This document shows positions 44,475-53,351 of a stretch of 64,000 bases of DNA, piece by piece. This DNA is from Pseudarcicella hirudinis (GTDB taxonomy: Bacteria > Bacteroidota > Bacteroidia > Cytophagales > Spirosomataceae): contig NZ_FOXH01000010.1 of NCBI RefSeq assembly GCF_900115665.1, positions 158,326-222,325 of the forward strand, read 5' to 3'. Made by a program: the position numbers and the translations under genes. The notes below the pieces were generated by a model. It had not been told where the DNA came from. It ran no database searches and saw nothing but the letters and a program-made list of their open reading frames with translations. The first letter of the stretch is position 1. Every line of letters starts with the position of its first letter.

Positions 44475-47400
44475 ATGAAAAATAAACTTTTGCGATATTT
44501 TCTGGGATTAAATGTCCTCCTTCTCGTTTCCTGTGGACAGGAGAGTACCCTGTTTACGCAATTAACCGCTGGGGAAACAGGAGTGACATTCTCTAACCGA
44601 CTCACTGAAACCGACTCATTAAATGTGCTGACTTTTGAGTATTTCAACAATGGAGGCGGTGTAGCTTTAGGAGACTTTAATAATGATAATCTGACTGATA
44701 TCTATTTTACCGGAAATCAGGTAAGTAATAAATTATACCTCAATAAAGGGGATTTTAAATTTGAAGATGTTACTGATAAATCAAAAGTAAATGGTAATCA
44801 TAACTGGTCTTCAGGTGTGGCTTTAGTGGACATAAATAATGACAATAAACTTGATATTTATGTATGCGCCACTGCTAAAAAGAATGCAAATCAGAGACAA
44901 AATCTATTGTATGTAAATCAGGGTGTGGACAAAGATAATGTACCCGTTTTTAAGGAAATGGCACATGAATATGGCATTGCTGATACTACTCATACAACCA
45001 ATGCTGCTTTCTTTGACTATGATAATGATGGTGATCTGGATTTATTCCTGGTTGTCAATGAAATGGATGATGTTCGGTTCCCTAACAAATACCACGAAAA
45101 AATTAAAGATGGTTCTTCAAAAAGGACTGATAAACTGTATAGAAACGACTGGGATGAAAAATTAAAACATCCTGTTTTTACCGATGTATCAAAACAGGCC
45201 GGCATTCTCATTGAAGGTTACGGCCTTGGTATAAATATTACTGATATTAATAAAGATGGCTGGAACGATATTTATGTAACGAACGATTATCTTACCAATG
45301 ACCTGCTTTATATCAATAACCATGATGGTACATTTACCGATCAGGCGGGAGACTACTTCAAGCATACCTCATATTCTGCTATGGGAAATGATGTAAATGA
45401 CATTAACAATGATGGCCTGGTGGATGTAATTGCGTTAGATATGATGCCTGAAACGAATTATCGTAAAAAGATGATGACTCCGGCCAATAACTACGTGACT
45501 TATCAGAATAACGAGAAATTTGGCTACCAGTTCCAATATCCGAGAAATACGCTTCAGGTAAATCAGGGCGTTAACCCTTCAACAGGTAAACCTATTTTCA
45601 GTGAAGTGGGATTACTGGCAGGAATTGCTGAAACAGATTGGAGCTGGACTCCGATGGTAACGGACTTCGATAATGATGGATTGCGGGATATTATTATTAC
45701 AAATGGTTACCCACGTGATATTACCGATCAGGATTTTATTGTTTACAGAGCCGAAATGTCAAATATCATGACAAAGCTCATGCTCCTGAATTATATCCCT
45801 TCTGTGAAAATCAAAAATTTTGCTTTTCATAATAAAGGAGATCTGAAATTTGATGATGTAACAGACTCATGGGGAATTAATCAGCCTAGTTTTTCAAATG
45901 GTGCTGCCTACGCAGATTTGGATAATGACGGAGATTTGGATTATGTTGTAAATAATATCAATGATTCGGCTTCGGTTTATCGGAATAACCTGACTCAGGT
46001 GAAGCCAAATGAAAGTAATTACCTGCGAATCAAATTTAAAGGAGCTGATAAAAATCTGATGGGGCTTGGAGCCTGGATTGAAGTCTCGTACGATGGAGGG
46101 AAAAAACAGGTTTATGAAAATACACCTTATCGGGGATACTTATCTACCATAGAGCCAATCGCTCATTTTGGACTCGGGAAAAATAATACTATCGAACAGG
46201 TAAAGATTATCTGGCAAAGTGGTAAAGTTCAGGTATTGAAAAATGTAAAAGCTAATCAGGTGTTGACACTTGAAGAAAAGAATGCCTCAATTCCTTCAAA
46301 AACTGAGCAAAAACCGCTTGAAGCTGCTTTGTTTAAGGATGTAACAGAATATCTGAATGTAGCATATAAGCATGAAGAGACAGATGTTATCGATTTCAAT
46401 GTGCAGAAACTAATGCCTCATAAATTATCTCAGTTTGGCCCTGCAATAGCTGTAGGGGATGTTAACGGAGATAAACTGGAAGATATTTTTGTCGGAGGAT
46501 CAAATGAACATAAAGGGAAATTCCTGATTCAGAACAGCTCCGGGAAATTTGCTGTACAGGATCTTTTGCCAGGCATGGATGGTGCAGATAAAAAATCGGA
46601 AGATATGGGTGTTCTGTTGTTCGATGCTGAAAACGATGGTGATCTTGATCTTTATATTGTAAGTGGGAGTTATGAATTTCCTTCGGATTCTCCTTCTTTA
46701 CAGGATCGTTTTTATATAAACGATGGCAAAGGGAATTTTCAGCTGAATGAAAAAGCAATACCTGCTTTACTGAAAAGTGGTTCCTGTATCAAAGCGGTTG
46801 ATTATGATAAGGATGGTGATCTTGACCTTTTTGTAGGAGGAAGGGTTGAACCAGGCTCTTATCCTAAACCGGTAAGCAGCTATATTCTCAGAAACGAATC
46901 ACCTAAATTGCAGTTTACAGATGTGACGGTACAGGTTGCACCGCAATTACAAAGAGTAGGTTTGACATGTGACGTCTTATGGACTGATTTTGACAATGAT
47001 GGCTGGCAGGATTTGGTTCTGGCAGGAGAATGGATGCCAATTACTTTTCTGAAAAACAATAAAGGAAAATTTGAGATACATCGTACGCAGTCTGATGTTG
47101 ATACAAAAGTTGGTTGGTGGAGTAGTCTTTCTGCCGGAGATTTTGACAACGACGGGGATGTGGACTTTATCGCCGGAAATTTAGGAATGAATACCTTAAA
47201 CCGGGCCAGTGATGAATTCCCGGTGAGTGTTTATGCCAAAGACTTTAATAATGACGGCAATTATGATGCAATTCCGACAGTTTATTACAAAGACCTGAAA
47301 GGAGAGAAGAAGGAGTTTCCTTACAATACCCGGGATGATCTTGCGAAGCAGTTTATTCAGACAAGACAGCGATTTGATAATTTTGCTAAATTTTCACAGG

Positions 47401-48029
47401 CAACTATCACTGAGATTCTGAAACCGGAAGAGCTGAAAGATGCTTTGGTTTTAAGAGCGAACTGGCTGAAGAGCAGTTATATTGAGAATAAGGGAAATGG
47501 AAAATTTGAGATAAAAGAATTACCGGTTGAGGCACAATTCGCTCCGATTTTTGGTATGATTACTGAAGATTTTGATCAGGATGGAAATCTGGACGTACTT
47601 ATTACCGGAAATGATTACTCCTCAGAAGTTTCAGTGGGACGTTATGACGCTTTCAACGGATTATTGCTAAAAGGTAAGGGAAATGGCACATTTGAACCTT
47701 TATCTCTGCAAAAAAGCGGATATTCTGTTCTCGGAGATGCTAAAGGACTGGTTAGATTTATCAATGCACAGGGCAAAGTACTGACCGCGACTTCTCAAAA
47801 CAGGGATATTCTGAAGTTTTTTGAATATGCTCTGCCTGTCAGAACGCAAACTCTGGGAACATTTGAAACAACTGCCTTATTGAAATTGAAAAACGGTAAA
47901 ATCAGGAAAGAAGAGCTGGGATATGGTACTTCATTCTTGTCACAATCTTCAAGAACATTGCTTTTAACACCTGATGTAATAAGTGCAGAGGTGATAGATT
48001 CAAAAGGGAAGAAACGGATTGTAAAATAA
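44475..48029 (+). CDS. VCBS/FG-GAP repeat lipoprotein with ASPIC/UnbV domain
   Basis: From the ATG at 44475 the product is 1184 residues with a lipobox (LLLVSC, Cys20). ATG 44457 and TTG 44409 are alternative starts. It contains about 14 Asp-rich Ca-binding loops of the type DxxxDxxxD spread over the length (for example DFNNDNLTDIYF, DYDNDGDLDLFL, DFDNDGWQDLVL, DFDQDGNLDVLI), building beta-propeller blades. An ASPIC/UnbV domain lies in the middle (about 520-585; GLGAWIEVSYDGGKKQVYENTPYRGYLS, HFGLGKNNTIEQVKIIWQSGK). Proteins of this kind often follow SusCD pairs in Cytophagales. A surface role in binding the same nutrient is inferred. Confidence 0.9.
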   Translation: MKNKLLRYFLGLNVLLLVSCGQESTLFTQLTAGETGVTFSNRLTETDSLNVLTFEYFNNGGGVALGDFNNDNLTDIYFTGNQVSNKLYLNKGDFKFEDVTDKSKVNGNHNWSSGVALVDINNDNKLDIYVCATAKKNANQRQNLLYVNQGVDKDNVPVFKEMAHEYGIADTTHTTNAAFFDYDNDGDLDLFLVVNEMDDVRFPNKYHEKIKDGSSKRTDKLYRNDWDEKLKHPVFTDVSKQAGILIEGYGLGINITDINKDGWNDIYVTNDYLTNDLLYINNHDGTFTDQAGDYFKHTSYSAMGNDVNDINNDGLVDVIALDMMPETNYRKKMMTPANNYVTYQNNEKFGYQFQYPRNTLQVNQGVNPSTGKPIFSEVGLLAGIAETDWSWTPMVTDFDNDGLRDIIITNGYPRDITDQDFIVYRAEMSNIMTKLMLLNYIPSVKIKNFAFHNKGDLKFDDVTDSWGINQPSFSNGAAYADLDNDGDLDYVVNNINDSASVYRNNLTQVKPNESNYLRIKFKGADKNLMGLGAWIEVSYDGGKKQVYENTPYRGYLSTIEPIAHFGLGKNNTIEQVKIIWQSGKVQVLKNVKANQVLTLEEKNASIPSKTEQKPLEAALFKDVTEYLNVAYKHEETDVIDFNVQKLMPHKLSQFGPAIAVGDVNGDKLEDIFVGGSNEHKGKFLIQNSSGKFAVQDLLPGMDGADKKSEDMGVLLFDAENDGDLDLYIVSGSYEFPSDSPSLQDRFYINDGKGNFQLNEKAIPALLKSGSCIKAVDYDKDGDLDLFVGGRVEPGSYPKPVSSYILRNESPKLQFTDVTVQVAPQLQRVGLTCDVLWTDFDNDGWQDLVLAGEWMPITFLKNNKGKFEIHRTQSDVDTKVGWWSSLSAGDFDNDGDVDFIAGNLGMNTLNRASDEFPVSVYAKDFNNDGNYDAIPTVYYKDLKGEKKEFPYNTRDDLAKQFIQTRQRFDNFAKFSQATITEILKPEELKDALVLRANWLKSSYIENKGNGKFEIKELPVEAQFAPIFGMITEDFDQDGNLDVLITGNDYSSEVSVGRYDAFNGLLLKGKGNGTFEPLSLQKSGYSVLGDAKGLVRFINAQGKVLTATSQNRDILKFFEYALPVRTQTLGTFETTALLKLKNGKIRKEELGYGTSFLSQSSRTLLLTPDVISAEVIDSKGKKRIVK

Positions 48030-48035
48030 ACGAAG

Positions 48036-48084
48036 AAACGGGATGTTAAAATAATAAGCAAGATTATTTTAACATCCCGTTTTT
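48036..48084. terminator. bidirectional terminator between VCBS gene and PBP1A
   Basis: An 18-bp perfect stem (48036-48053 with 48065-48082) with an 11-base loop separates the convergent genes. Confidence 0.9.
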
Positions 48085-48123
48085 CAAACATGAGATAATG
48101 CCTTCTTATTTGCCCCTTAATTC

Positions 48124-50457
48124 TTATTGCAGCAAACCTTCATCTTTTGGTTTCTGTGTCGGTGAAATCACCTGAATGCTATCCTGTCCGGCTACCGTGC
48201 CACAATTGAAATCAAAACTAAAATTATCAGGTTTCTTGAAGGGTTCTTTTTTATAGCCGATTTCCGCAAGAGAACGATCGGCGTAGACCTTATCCATAAA
48301 TAAACCAAAAGCAGGCATGGCCATTTTTGCTCCCTGACCAAGGTTAATATTTCTAAAGTGAATACTACGGTCATCACCGCCAACCCATACACCCGTTACC
48401 AGATTCTGTGTTGCTCCCATAAACCAGCCATCTGAGTAATTGGAAGTAGTACCGGTTTTAGCACCAATTTCATTTCCTTGTGCGCAGGCATATCTTTTTA
48501 AGCCTTCTGCTGTTCCGCCCGGTTCTAACACCGCACCTCTCAGCATATAGGTCATCAGATAGGCGGTCTGATCAGTAATTACAGGTTTTGAAATGGTGAA
48601 AAACTCTTTTAAAATATTCCCGTCTTTGTCTTCAATTCGGGTAATCATAATCGGGTCAACCTTGTCTCCTCCGTTAACAAATGTACTGTATGCAGCTACC
48701 TGTTCAAATACAGAAACTTCACTTGCTCCCAGACATAAAGAAGGTACTTCGGCTAATGGACTTTGTATGCCGACTTTATGAGCAAAATCTGCAATTTTCC
48801 GGGGACCAATTTGTTTCATTAATCTGGCGGAAACAGAGTTAATAGATCGCCCCATAGCCCTTCGCAGGCTCAATGATTCTCCGGAATATTTACCATCAGC
48901 ATTCTGAGGAGTCCAGCTTTGTAAAACACCATCTTCCGGACCGAATGTGACAGGTTCATCAATGAAATGATCACATGGTGTGGCTATGTCATTTTCAATC
49001 GCTGTGGCGTAAACAAAAGGCTTAAATGTTGAACCGGGTTGACGCTTACTTTGACGAACGTGATCGAATTTGAAAAATTTATAATTAATTCCGCCTACCC
49101 AGGCCTTCACATGACCATTATTCGGATCCATCGCCATAAAACCGCAATTGAGGATTCTTTTGTAATAGTTCAGAGAATCCATCGGACTCATGGTCGTGTC
49201 AATTTCTCCCTTCCATGAAAAAACAGTCATTCTTACCGGACGTTTTAAGTCTTCCCATACTTTATCTTCATCACCATTGTAAACTTCCATCAGCGCTTTG
49301 TATTTCTGGGTTCTCATCATTGCCGTTTTAAGAAAACCTTTCAACTCACGCATATGCTCATCCACCCATGGGTTACGGCCTTTCCAGTGCTCATAAAACT
49401 TTTGCTGTTCCTGTTTCATGTGCTGCAAAAGAGATTCCTGCGCATATTCCTGCATTCTTGAATCAATGGTTGTATAAATTCTTAAACCACTGGTGTAAAG
49501 ATTCAATTGGTCTTCTTCATCTCTGGTGCTGTTCAGATCAGCAATAATACCCTGTAATTGCTTTTTGATCGCCTCCCTGAAATAAGGAGCAAAACCAGTA
49601 TTCTGATTTTCGACTCTGTAGTTAAGATCAAGGCTTTTTTCCTGTAAAGACAAAGATTCTTCTTCAGTAATAAAGTTATATTTAGCCATTTGTCCTAAAA
49701 CTACATTTCTTCTCATACGTGCCTTATCAGGTCTGAGTTTAGGATCATAAAGAGAAGGATTTTGTAATAATCCAACCAAAAGTGCAGCTTCCTGAACACT
49801 TACACTTGAAACATCTTTTCCAAAATATGTTTTACAGGCCACTCTGATTCCATAGGAGTTGTTTCCGAAACTTACCTCATTCAGATACATTTTCATGATC
49901 TCCTGTTTGGTATATCGGCTTTCAAGACGAATCGCAAGTATCCACTCTTTAGTTTTGGCAATGAGGGTTTTTAACCCTTTGATTCTCATCAAAAGCCCGC
50001 GGTATTGGTTTCCTTCTTCAGGGTCATCGGCATCACGGGTATCAAATAAATTCTTGGCAAGCTGCTGAGTAATTGTACTACCGCCACCTGAAGTACCAAA
50101 ACTGGTAATAACCCTGAATGTACTTCTCAGATCTATCCCGGAATGTTTGGAAAACCGGGCATCTTCTGTAGCCAGAAGTGCATTGACAATATTAGGAGAA
50201 AGCTGCTCGTATTCAGCCGGACTTCGGTTTTCGCGGAAATACTTTCCAAGTTCGGCACCATCTTCTGAAATAAGCACTGATGCTAGCTGGCTGCGGGGAT
50301 TTTCTAATTCCTGCAGACTCGGCATATCTCCGAAAAGCCAGAAAACATTATAATTGACGGCTGCAATGTAAAGAAGGAAAGCAATCAGACCCCGGAATGT
50401 CCATTTCCATAGGCCGGTTATTAATGATTTATATTGACCAGCTTGTATTTTTACCAT
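48124..50457 (-). CDS. penicillin-binding protein 1A (bifunctional)
   Basis: The 777-residue class A PBP polymerises and cross-links peptidoglycan. It has an N-terminal membrane anchor (about 18-40), a GT51 glycosyltransferase domain (about 65-250; LLATEDARFSKHSGID with catalytic Glu, GGSTITQQLAKNLF, KEWILAIRLE, EVSFGNNSYGI) and a transpeptidase domain with SxxK in RQPGSTFKPF, SxN in GRSINSVSA and KTGTT. The length and motif order are normal. It is convergent with the VCBS gene. Confidence 0.96.
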   Translation of the reverse strand: MVKIQAGQYKSLITGLWKWTFRGLIAFLLYIAAVNYNVFWLFGDMPSLQELENPRSQLASVLISEDGAELGKYFRENRSPAEYEQLSPNIVNALLATEDARFSKHSGIDLRSTFRVITSFGTSGGGSTITQQLAKNLFDTRDADDPEEGNQYRGLLMRIKGLKTLIAKTKEWILAIRLESRYTKQEIMKMYLNEVSFGNNSYGIRVACKTYFGKDVSSVSVQEAALLVGLLQNPSLYDPKLRPDKARMRRNVVLGQMAKYNFITEEESLSLQEKSLDLNYRVENQNTGFAPYFREAIKKQLQGIIADLNSTRDEEDQLNLYTSGLRIYTTIDSRMQEYAQESLLQHMKQEQQKFYEHWKGRNPWVDEHMRELKGFLKTAMMRTQKYKALMEVYNGDEDKVWEDLKRPVRMTVFSWKGEIDTTMSPMDSLNYYKRILNCGFMAMDPNNGHVKAWVGGINYKFFKFDHVRQSKRQPGSTFKPFVYATAIENDIATPCDHFIDEPVTFGPEDGVLQSWTPQNADGKYSGESLSLRRAMGRSINSVSARLMKQIGPRKIADFAHKVGIQSPLAEVPSLCLGASEVSVFEQVAAYSTFVNGGDKVDPIMITRIEDKDGNILKEFFTISKPVITDQTAYLMTYMLRGAVLEPGGTAEGLKRYACAQGNEIGAKTGTTSNYSDGWFMGATQNLVTGVWVGGDDRSIHFRNINLGQGAKMAMPAFGLFMDKVYADRSLAEIGYKKEPFKKPDNFSFDFNCGTVAGQDSIQVISPTQKPKDEGLLQ

Positions 50458-50813
50458 GTAACTTTTGTATTATTTTTCAGGCAGTTAACTTTAAAAAAAA
50501 ATGCCGGAAAAGTATCATTTTTTATGACGATACCCGTATGATATTTAATTGAGAAAATTGCAGATTTACAAATTTAGATAATTATTATTAATACGATTGA
50601 ATTCAATAAAAAGTATTCGATCCGAAATGATTTGAACCCTGGATTAAAGGTAATTACAGCATTTTCAAATAAGAAATGATAAGGCTGTCTGTACTTTTTG
50701 TAATTTTGGAAGATGTACTATGCCAGGCAGAGAAGTTTGGCCGTGATTGTTTTTCCGGGTAAAGCGACAGCCGGATGTATTGAAAATGAGTTAAAGTTTA
50801 ATAAAAATAAGAA
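50458..50813. other. divergent intergenic region
   Basis: This 356-bp gap between PBP1A and the molybdoenzyme gene holds a TAATTTTG -7 match at 50701-50708 on the plus strand. No gene is visible. Confidence 0.5.
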
Positions 50814-52043
50814 ATGAAACAAAACCTGAAAGACCGTAGGGAATTTATAAAAAAGAGTTTGGGGACTGCATTATTTTCAGCAATCGGAACCGATATCGTC
50901 TTTGCCGATAAAATCCCTGCCGGGGTAAAGATTCTGGGTGAAGAAAAGCCTTTTGAAATGGCCGGAAAACACAAGGATCTTGTTGTACTGAATGACCGCC
51001 CCTGGAATGTGGAAACTCCGGCTCATCTGCTGGATGATGAAGTTACGCCAACAGATAAAATTTTTATCAGGAATAATGGAAATCCACCTGAAAGTGTGGA
51101 TGTTAAGAATTGGACCCTGACGATAGAAGGGGAGTCAGCCAGAACCAAAAAAAGTTTTAGCCTGGCTGATCTCAAAAAGAAATTTAAAACCTATACTTAT
51201 CAGATTCAGCTGGAATGCGGAGGAAACGGAAGAAGTGGTTTTTTCCCGGTAACTTCAGGGAATCAGTGGAAAGAAGGAGGAATAAGTTGTGCTGAATGGA
51301 CCGGAGTAAGGCTTAGGGATGTCCTGGAAGCTGCCGGTATTAAGGAAGATGCTGTTTATATAGGATACTATGGAAAAGATGTGCATTTGAGCGGAGACCC
51401 TTCCAAGCCGGTTATTTCCAGAGGAGTTCCTATAAAAAAGGCCCTGGAAGATGAAAGTCTGATTGCCTGGGCTCTCAACGGACAGGATATACCAATGATT
51501 CACGGTTATCCGCTTCGTTTGATTTTAGGGGGTTATCCTGCCTCTGTGTCCGGAAAATGGCTGCAAAAGATCGTAATCCGTAATAAAGTACACGATGGGG
51601 AAAAAATGGACGGAAACCATTACCGGATTCCATCATATCCTGTTGAACCTGGGGCAAAAGTTCCGGATTCGGATATGAAAATTATAGAGTCTATGCCGGT
51701 AAAATCTCTTATTACCTATCCGCGCTCAGGAGCTATGCTGGAGGAAGGCAAGGTTTTAGACGTTCGGGGACATGCCTGGGCAGGTGACCTTTCTGTAAAA
51801 GAAATGTATGTGTCGATAGATTTCGGGTCCACCTGGCAGAAGTGTGAACTGAGAACTCCTAAAAACAGATTAGCATGGCAGCATTGGTCTGCTAAGCTTT
51901 CTTTTCCCCGTAAAGGATACTATGAAGTATGGGCCAGAGCAGTAGATTCCGAAGGGATAAGCCAGCCTATGGTAATGCCTGCATGGAATCCGGGAGGATA
52001 TCTCAATAATTCATGCCACAGAATAGCTGTAAAGATTGTGTAA
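50814..52043 (+). CDS. sulfite oxidase-like molybdopterin enzyme (SorA type)
   Basis: The 409-residue protein starts with a Tat-type signal (DRREFIKKSLGTALFSA) for export of a folded cofactor-loaded enzyme. It has the Mo-pterin-binding sulfite oxidase fold (about 60-290), the Mo-ligand Cys135 in QLECGGNGR and the family stretch HGYPLRLILGGYPASVSGKWLQKI. A C-terminal Mo-co dimerisation Ig-like domain follows (about 300-409; SVKEMYVSIDFGSTWQKCEL, QHWSAKLSFPRKGYYEVWARAVDS). With the cytochrome gene 17 bp downstream it should form a periplasmic sulfite dehydrogenase. The substrate is inferred. Confidence 0.92.
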   Translation: MKQNLKDRREFIKKSLGTALFSAIGTDIVFADKIPAGVKILGEEKPFEMAGKHKDLVVLNDRPWNVETPAHLLDDEVTPTDKIFIRNNGNPPESVDVKNWTLTIEGESARTKKSFSLADLKKKFKTYTYQIQLECGGNGRSGFFPVTSGNQWKEGGISCAEWTGVRLRDVLEAAGIKEDAVYIGYYGKDVHLSGDPSKPVISRGVPIKKALEDESLIAWALNGQDIPMIHGYPLRLILGGYPASVSGKWLQKIVIRNKVHDGEKMDGNHYRIPSYPVEPGAKVPDSDMKIIESMPVKSLITYPRSGAMLEEGKVLDVRGHAWAGDLSVKEMYVSIDFGSTWQKCELRTPKNRLAWQHWSAKLSFPRKGYYEVWARAVDSEGISQPMVMPAWNPGGYLNNSCHRIAVKIV

Positions 52044-52060
52044 ATAATTCTCAGGATCTA

Positions 52061-52486
52061 ATGAACTCAAAAATGAAAGCTTTTTTGACAATATTAATTT
52101 TTACGGGAATGGGACTGATTTTTATCAATGCTGGAACAACTGACAGAGTTCTTTCCCCACCCGAAAAACATTATTCTGCAGGAATTGATTCTACCAAAGG
52201 AATTGATCCTGAAACAGGTTTGGTTAATGGCCCGGGCATTGACATGGTAAAAGCCCAGTGTACCGCCTGCCATTCCAGTAAACTGATTACCCAGTTCAGA
52301 GCAAATCGTGAAGGCTGGACAGAGAAGATCAGATGGATGCAAAAGAAACAGAAACTATGGGATCTGGGAGAAACAGAGCCGATCATTCTGGATTATCTGA
52401 CCAGATATTATGGTCCTGGTGTAAATCTGCAAAATGCCAGAAGAACGCCTCTGAAAGACATTAAATGGTACAAATTGGAAAAATAG
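52061..52486 (+). CDS. c-type cytochrome, SorB-like
   Basis: The 141-residue product has an N-terminal membrane/signal segment (about 6-25) and one heme-c motif CTACH (67-71). The C-terminal part is Lys/Trp-rich and holds candidate Met ligands (for example in IRWMQ). It is the likely electron acceptor of the upstream molybdoenzyme. An in-frame upstream start at 52013 would overlap that gene and is not preferred; ATG 52073 is also possible. Confidence 0.88.
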   Translation: MNSKMKAFLTILIFTGMGLIFINAGTTDRVLSPPEKHYSAGIDSTKGIDPETGLVNGPGIDMVKAQCTACHSSKLITQFRANREGWTEKIRWMQKKQKLWDLGETEPIILDYLTRYYGPGVNLQNARRTPLKDIKWYKLEK

Positions 52487-52554
52487 TTACGATTTTTCAG
52501 TAATTAAATACTTACAGGAACCTTTCTGTCTTAAAATCATTAACCAATATCAAA

Positions 52555-53271
52555 ATGTCATTACAAGGTAAAACAGTATTAATTACAGGAGCCTCTAAAG
52601 GGATTGGCCGTGCATTGGCGCTGATGCTAGCGCAGAAACAGGTAAATCTTGGTCTGGTGGCCAGAAGTGAGATAGAATTATTGAATCTGAAAGCAGAAAT
52701 TGAACTGCTCGGAGCACAGGCTGAAATTTTCGTCGGAGATGTTTCTGATTCAGAATTAAGCAGAAGAACTGTGGAAACACTTCTTTTGAAATTCGGAAAA
52801 TTGGATGCTGTAATCAATAATGCAGGTTATGGCGTATTTAAGGCCGCCGAAGATGTTACTGAAGAAGAGTGGGAAAATGTCTATAACGTAAATGTTAAAG
52901 GGACATTCCTTTTTTCTAAAGCTGCGATTCCTGCCATGAAAGCTGCCGGGTCAGGGCATATTATCAATATTGCTTCTGATGTTGCCAAACGCGTATTCGA
53001 CGGAGGTTCTCTGTACTGTTCTTCCAAGTTTGCGCAGGATGCTTTCTCAATGGCATTGAGAAAGGAAGTCCGCCGATATGGAATTAAAGTGTCCGTCGTG
53101 TATTCAGGGCTGGTTGATACACATTTTCATACTGATCCGCAGGGAGATGAAAAACATAACGACTGGTTGAAAGACACTGATATGGCAGATGTGATTACTT
53201 ATATACTTTCGGCTCCTAAACATGTTGTAATAGATGAGTTGATGATTCACCCGATGAGTCAGGAGTATTAA
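52555..53271 (+). CDS. SDR-family oxidoreductase
   Basis: The 238-residue short-chain dehydrogenase has the cofactor motif TGASKGIG (11-18), NNAGYG, and the catalytic pair Tyr154 and Lys158 in SLYCSSKFA. It resembles 3-ketoacyl-ACP reductase-type SDRs, but the substrate cannot be told. It is 68 bp after the cytochrome gene; co-transcription is possible but a functional link is not evident. Confidence 0.9.
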   Translation: MSLQGKTVLITGASKGIGRALALMLAQKQVNLGLVARSEIELLNLKAEIELLGAQAEIFVGDVSDSELSRRTVETLLLKFGKLDAVINNAGYGVFKAAEDVTEEEWENVYNVNVKGTFLFSKAAIPAMKAAGSGHIINIASDVAKRVFDGGSLYCSSKFAQDAFSMALRKEVRRYGIKVSVVYSGLVDTHFHTDPQGDEKHNDWLKDTDMADVITYILSAPKHVVIDELMIHPMSQEY

Positions 53272-53292
53272 GGCAGATAAGAACAGGTCTTT

Positions 53293-53346
53293 AAAGTAAC
53301 AAGCGGGAGGTTTCGAAAATCATCGAAACCTCCCGCTTGTTACTTT
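53293..53346. terminator. long bidirectional terminator
   Basis: A 24-bp perfect stem (53293-53316 with 53323-53346) with a 6-base loop lies between the convergent SDR and PorW genes. It is unusually long and GC-rich for this genome. Confidence 0.85.
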
Positions 53347-53351
53347 AAATC

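Noticed and set aside
50605..50640. tRNA T-arm-like GGTTCAAATC on the minus strand upstream of PBP1A
   Set aside because: The flanking bases do not form the T stem and no acceptor, D or anticodon arms are present.
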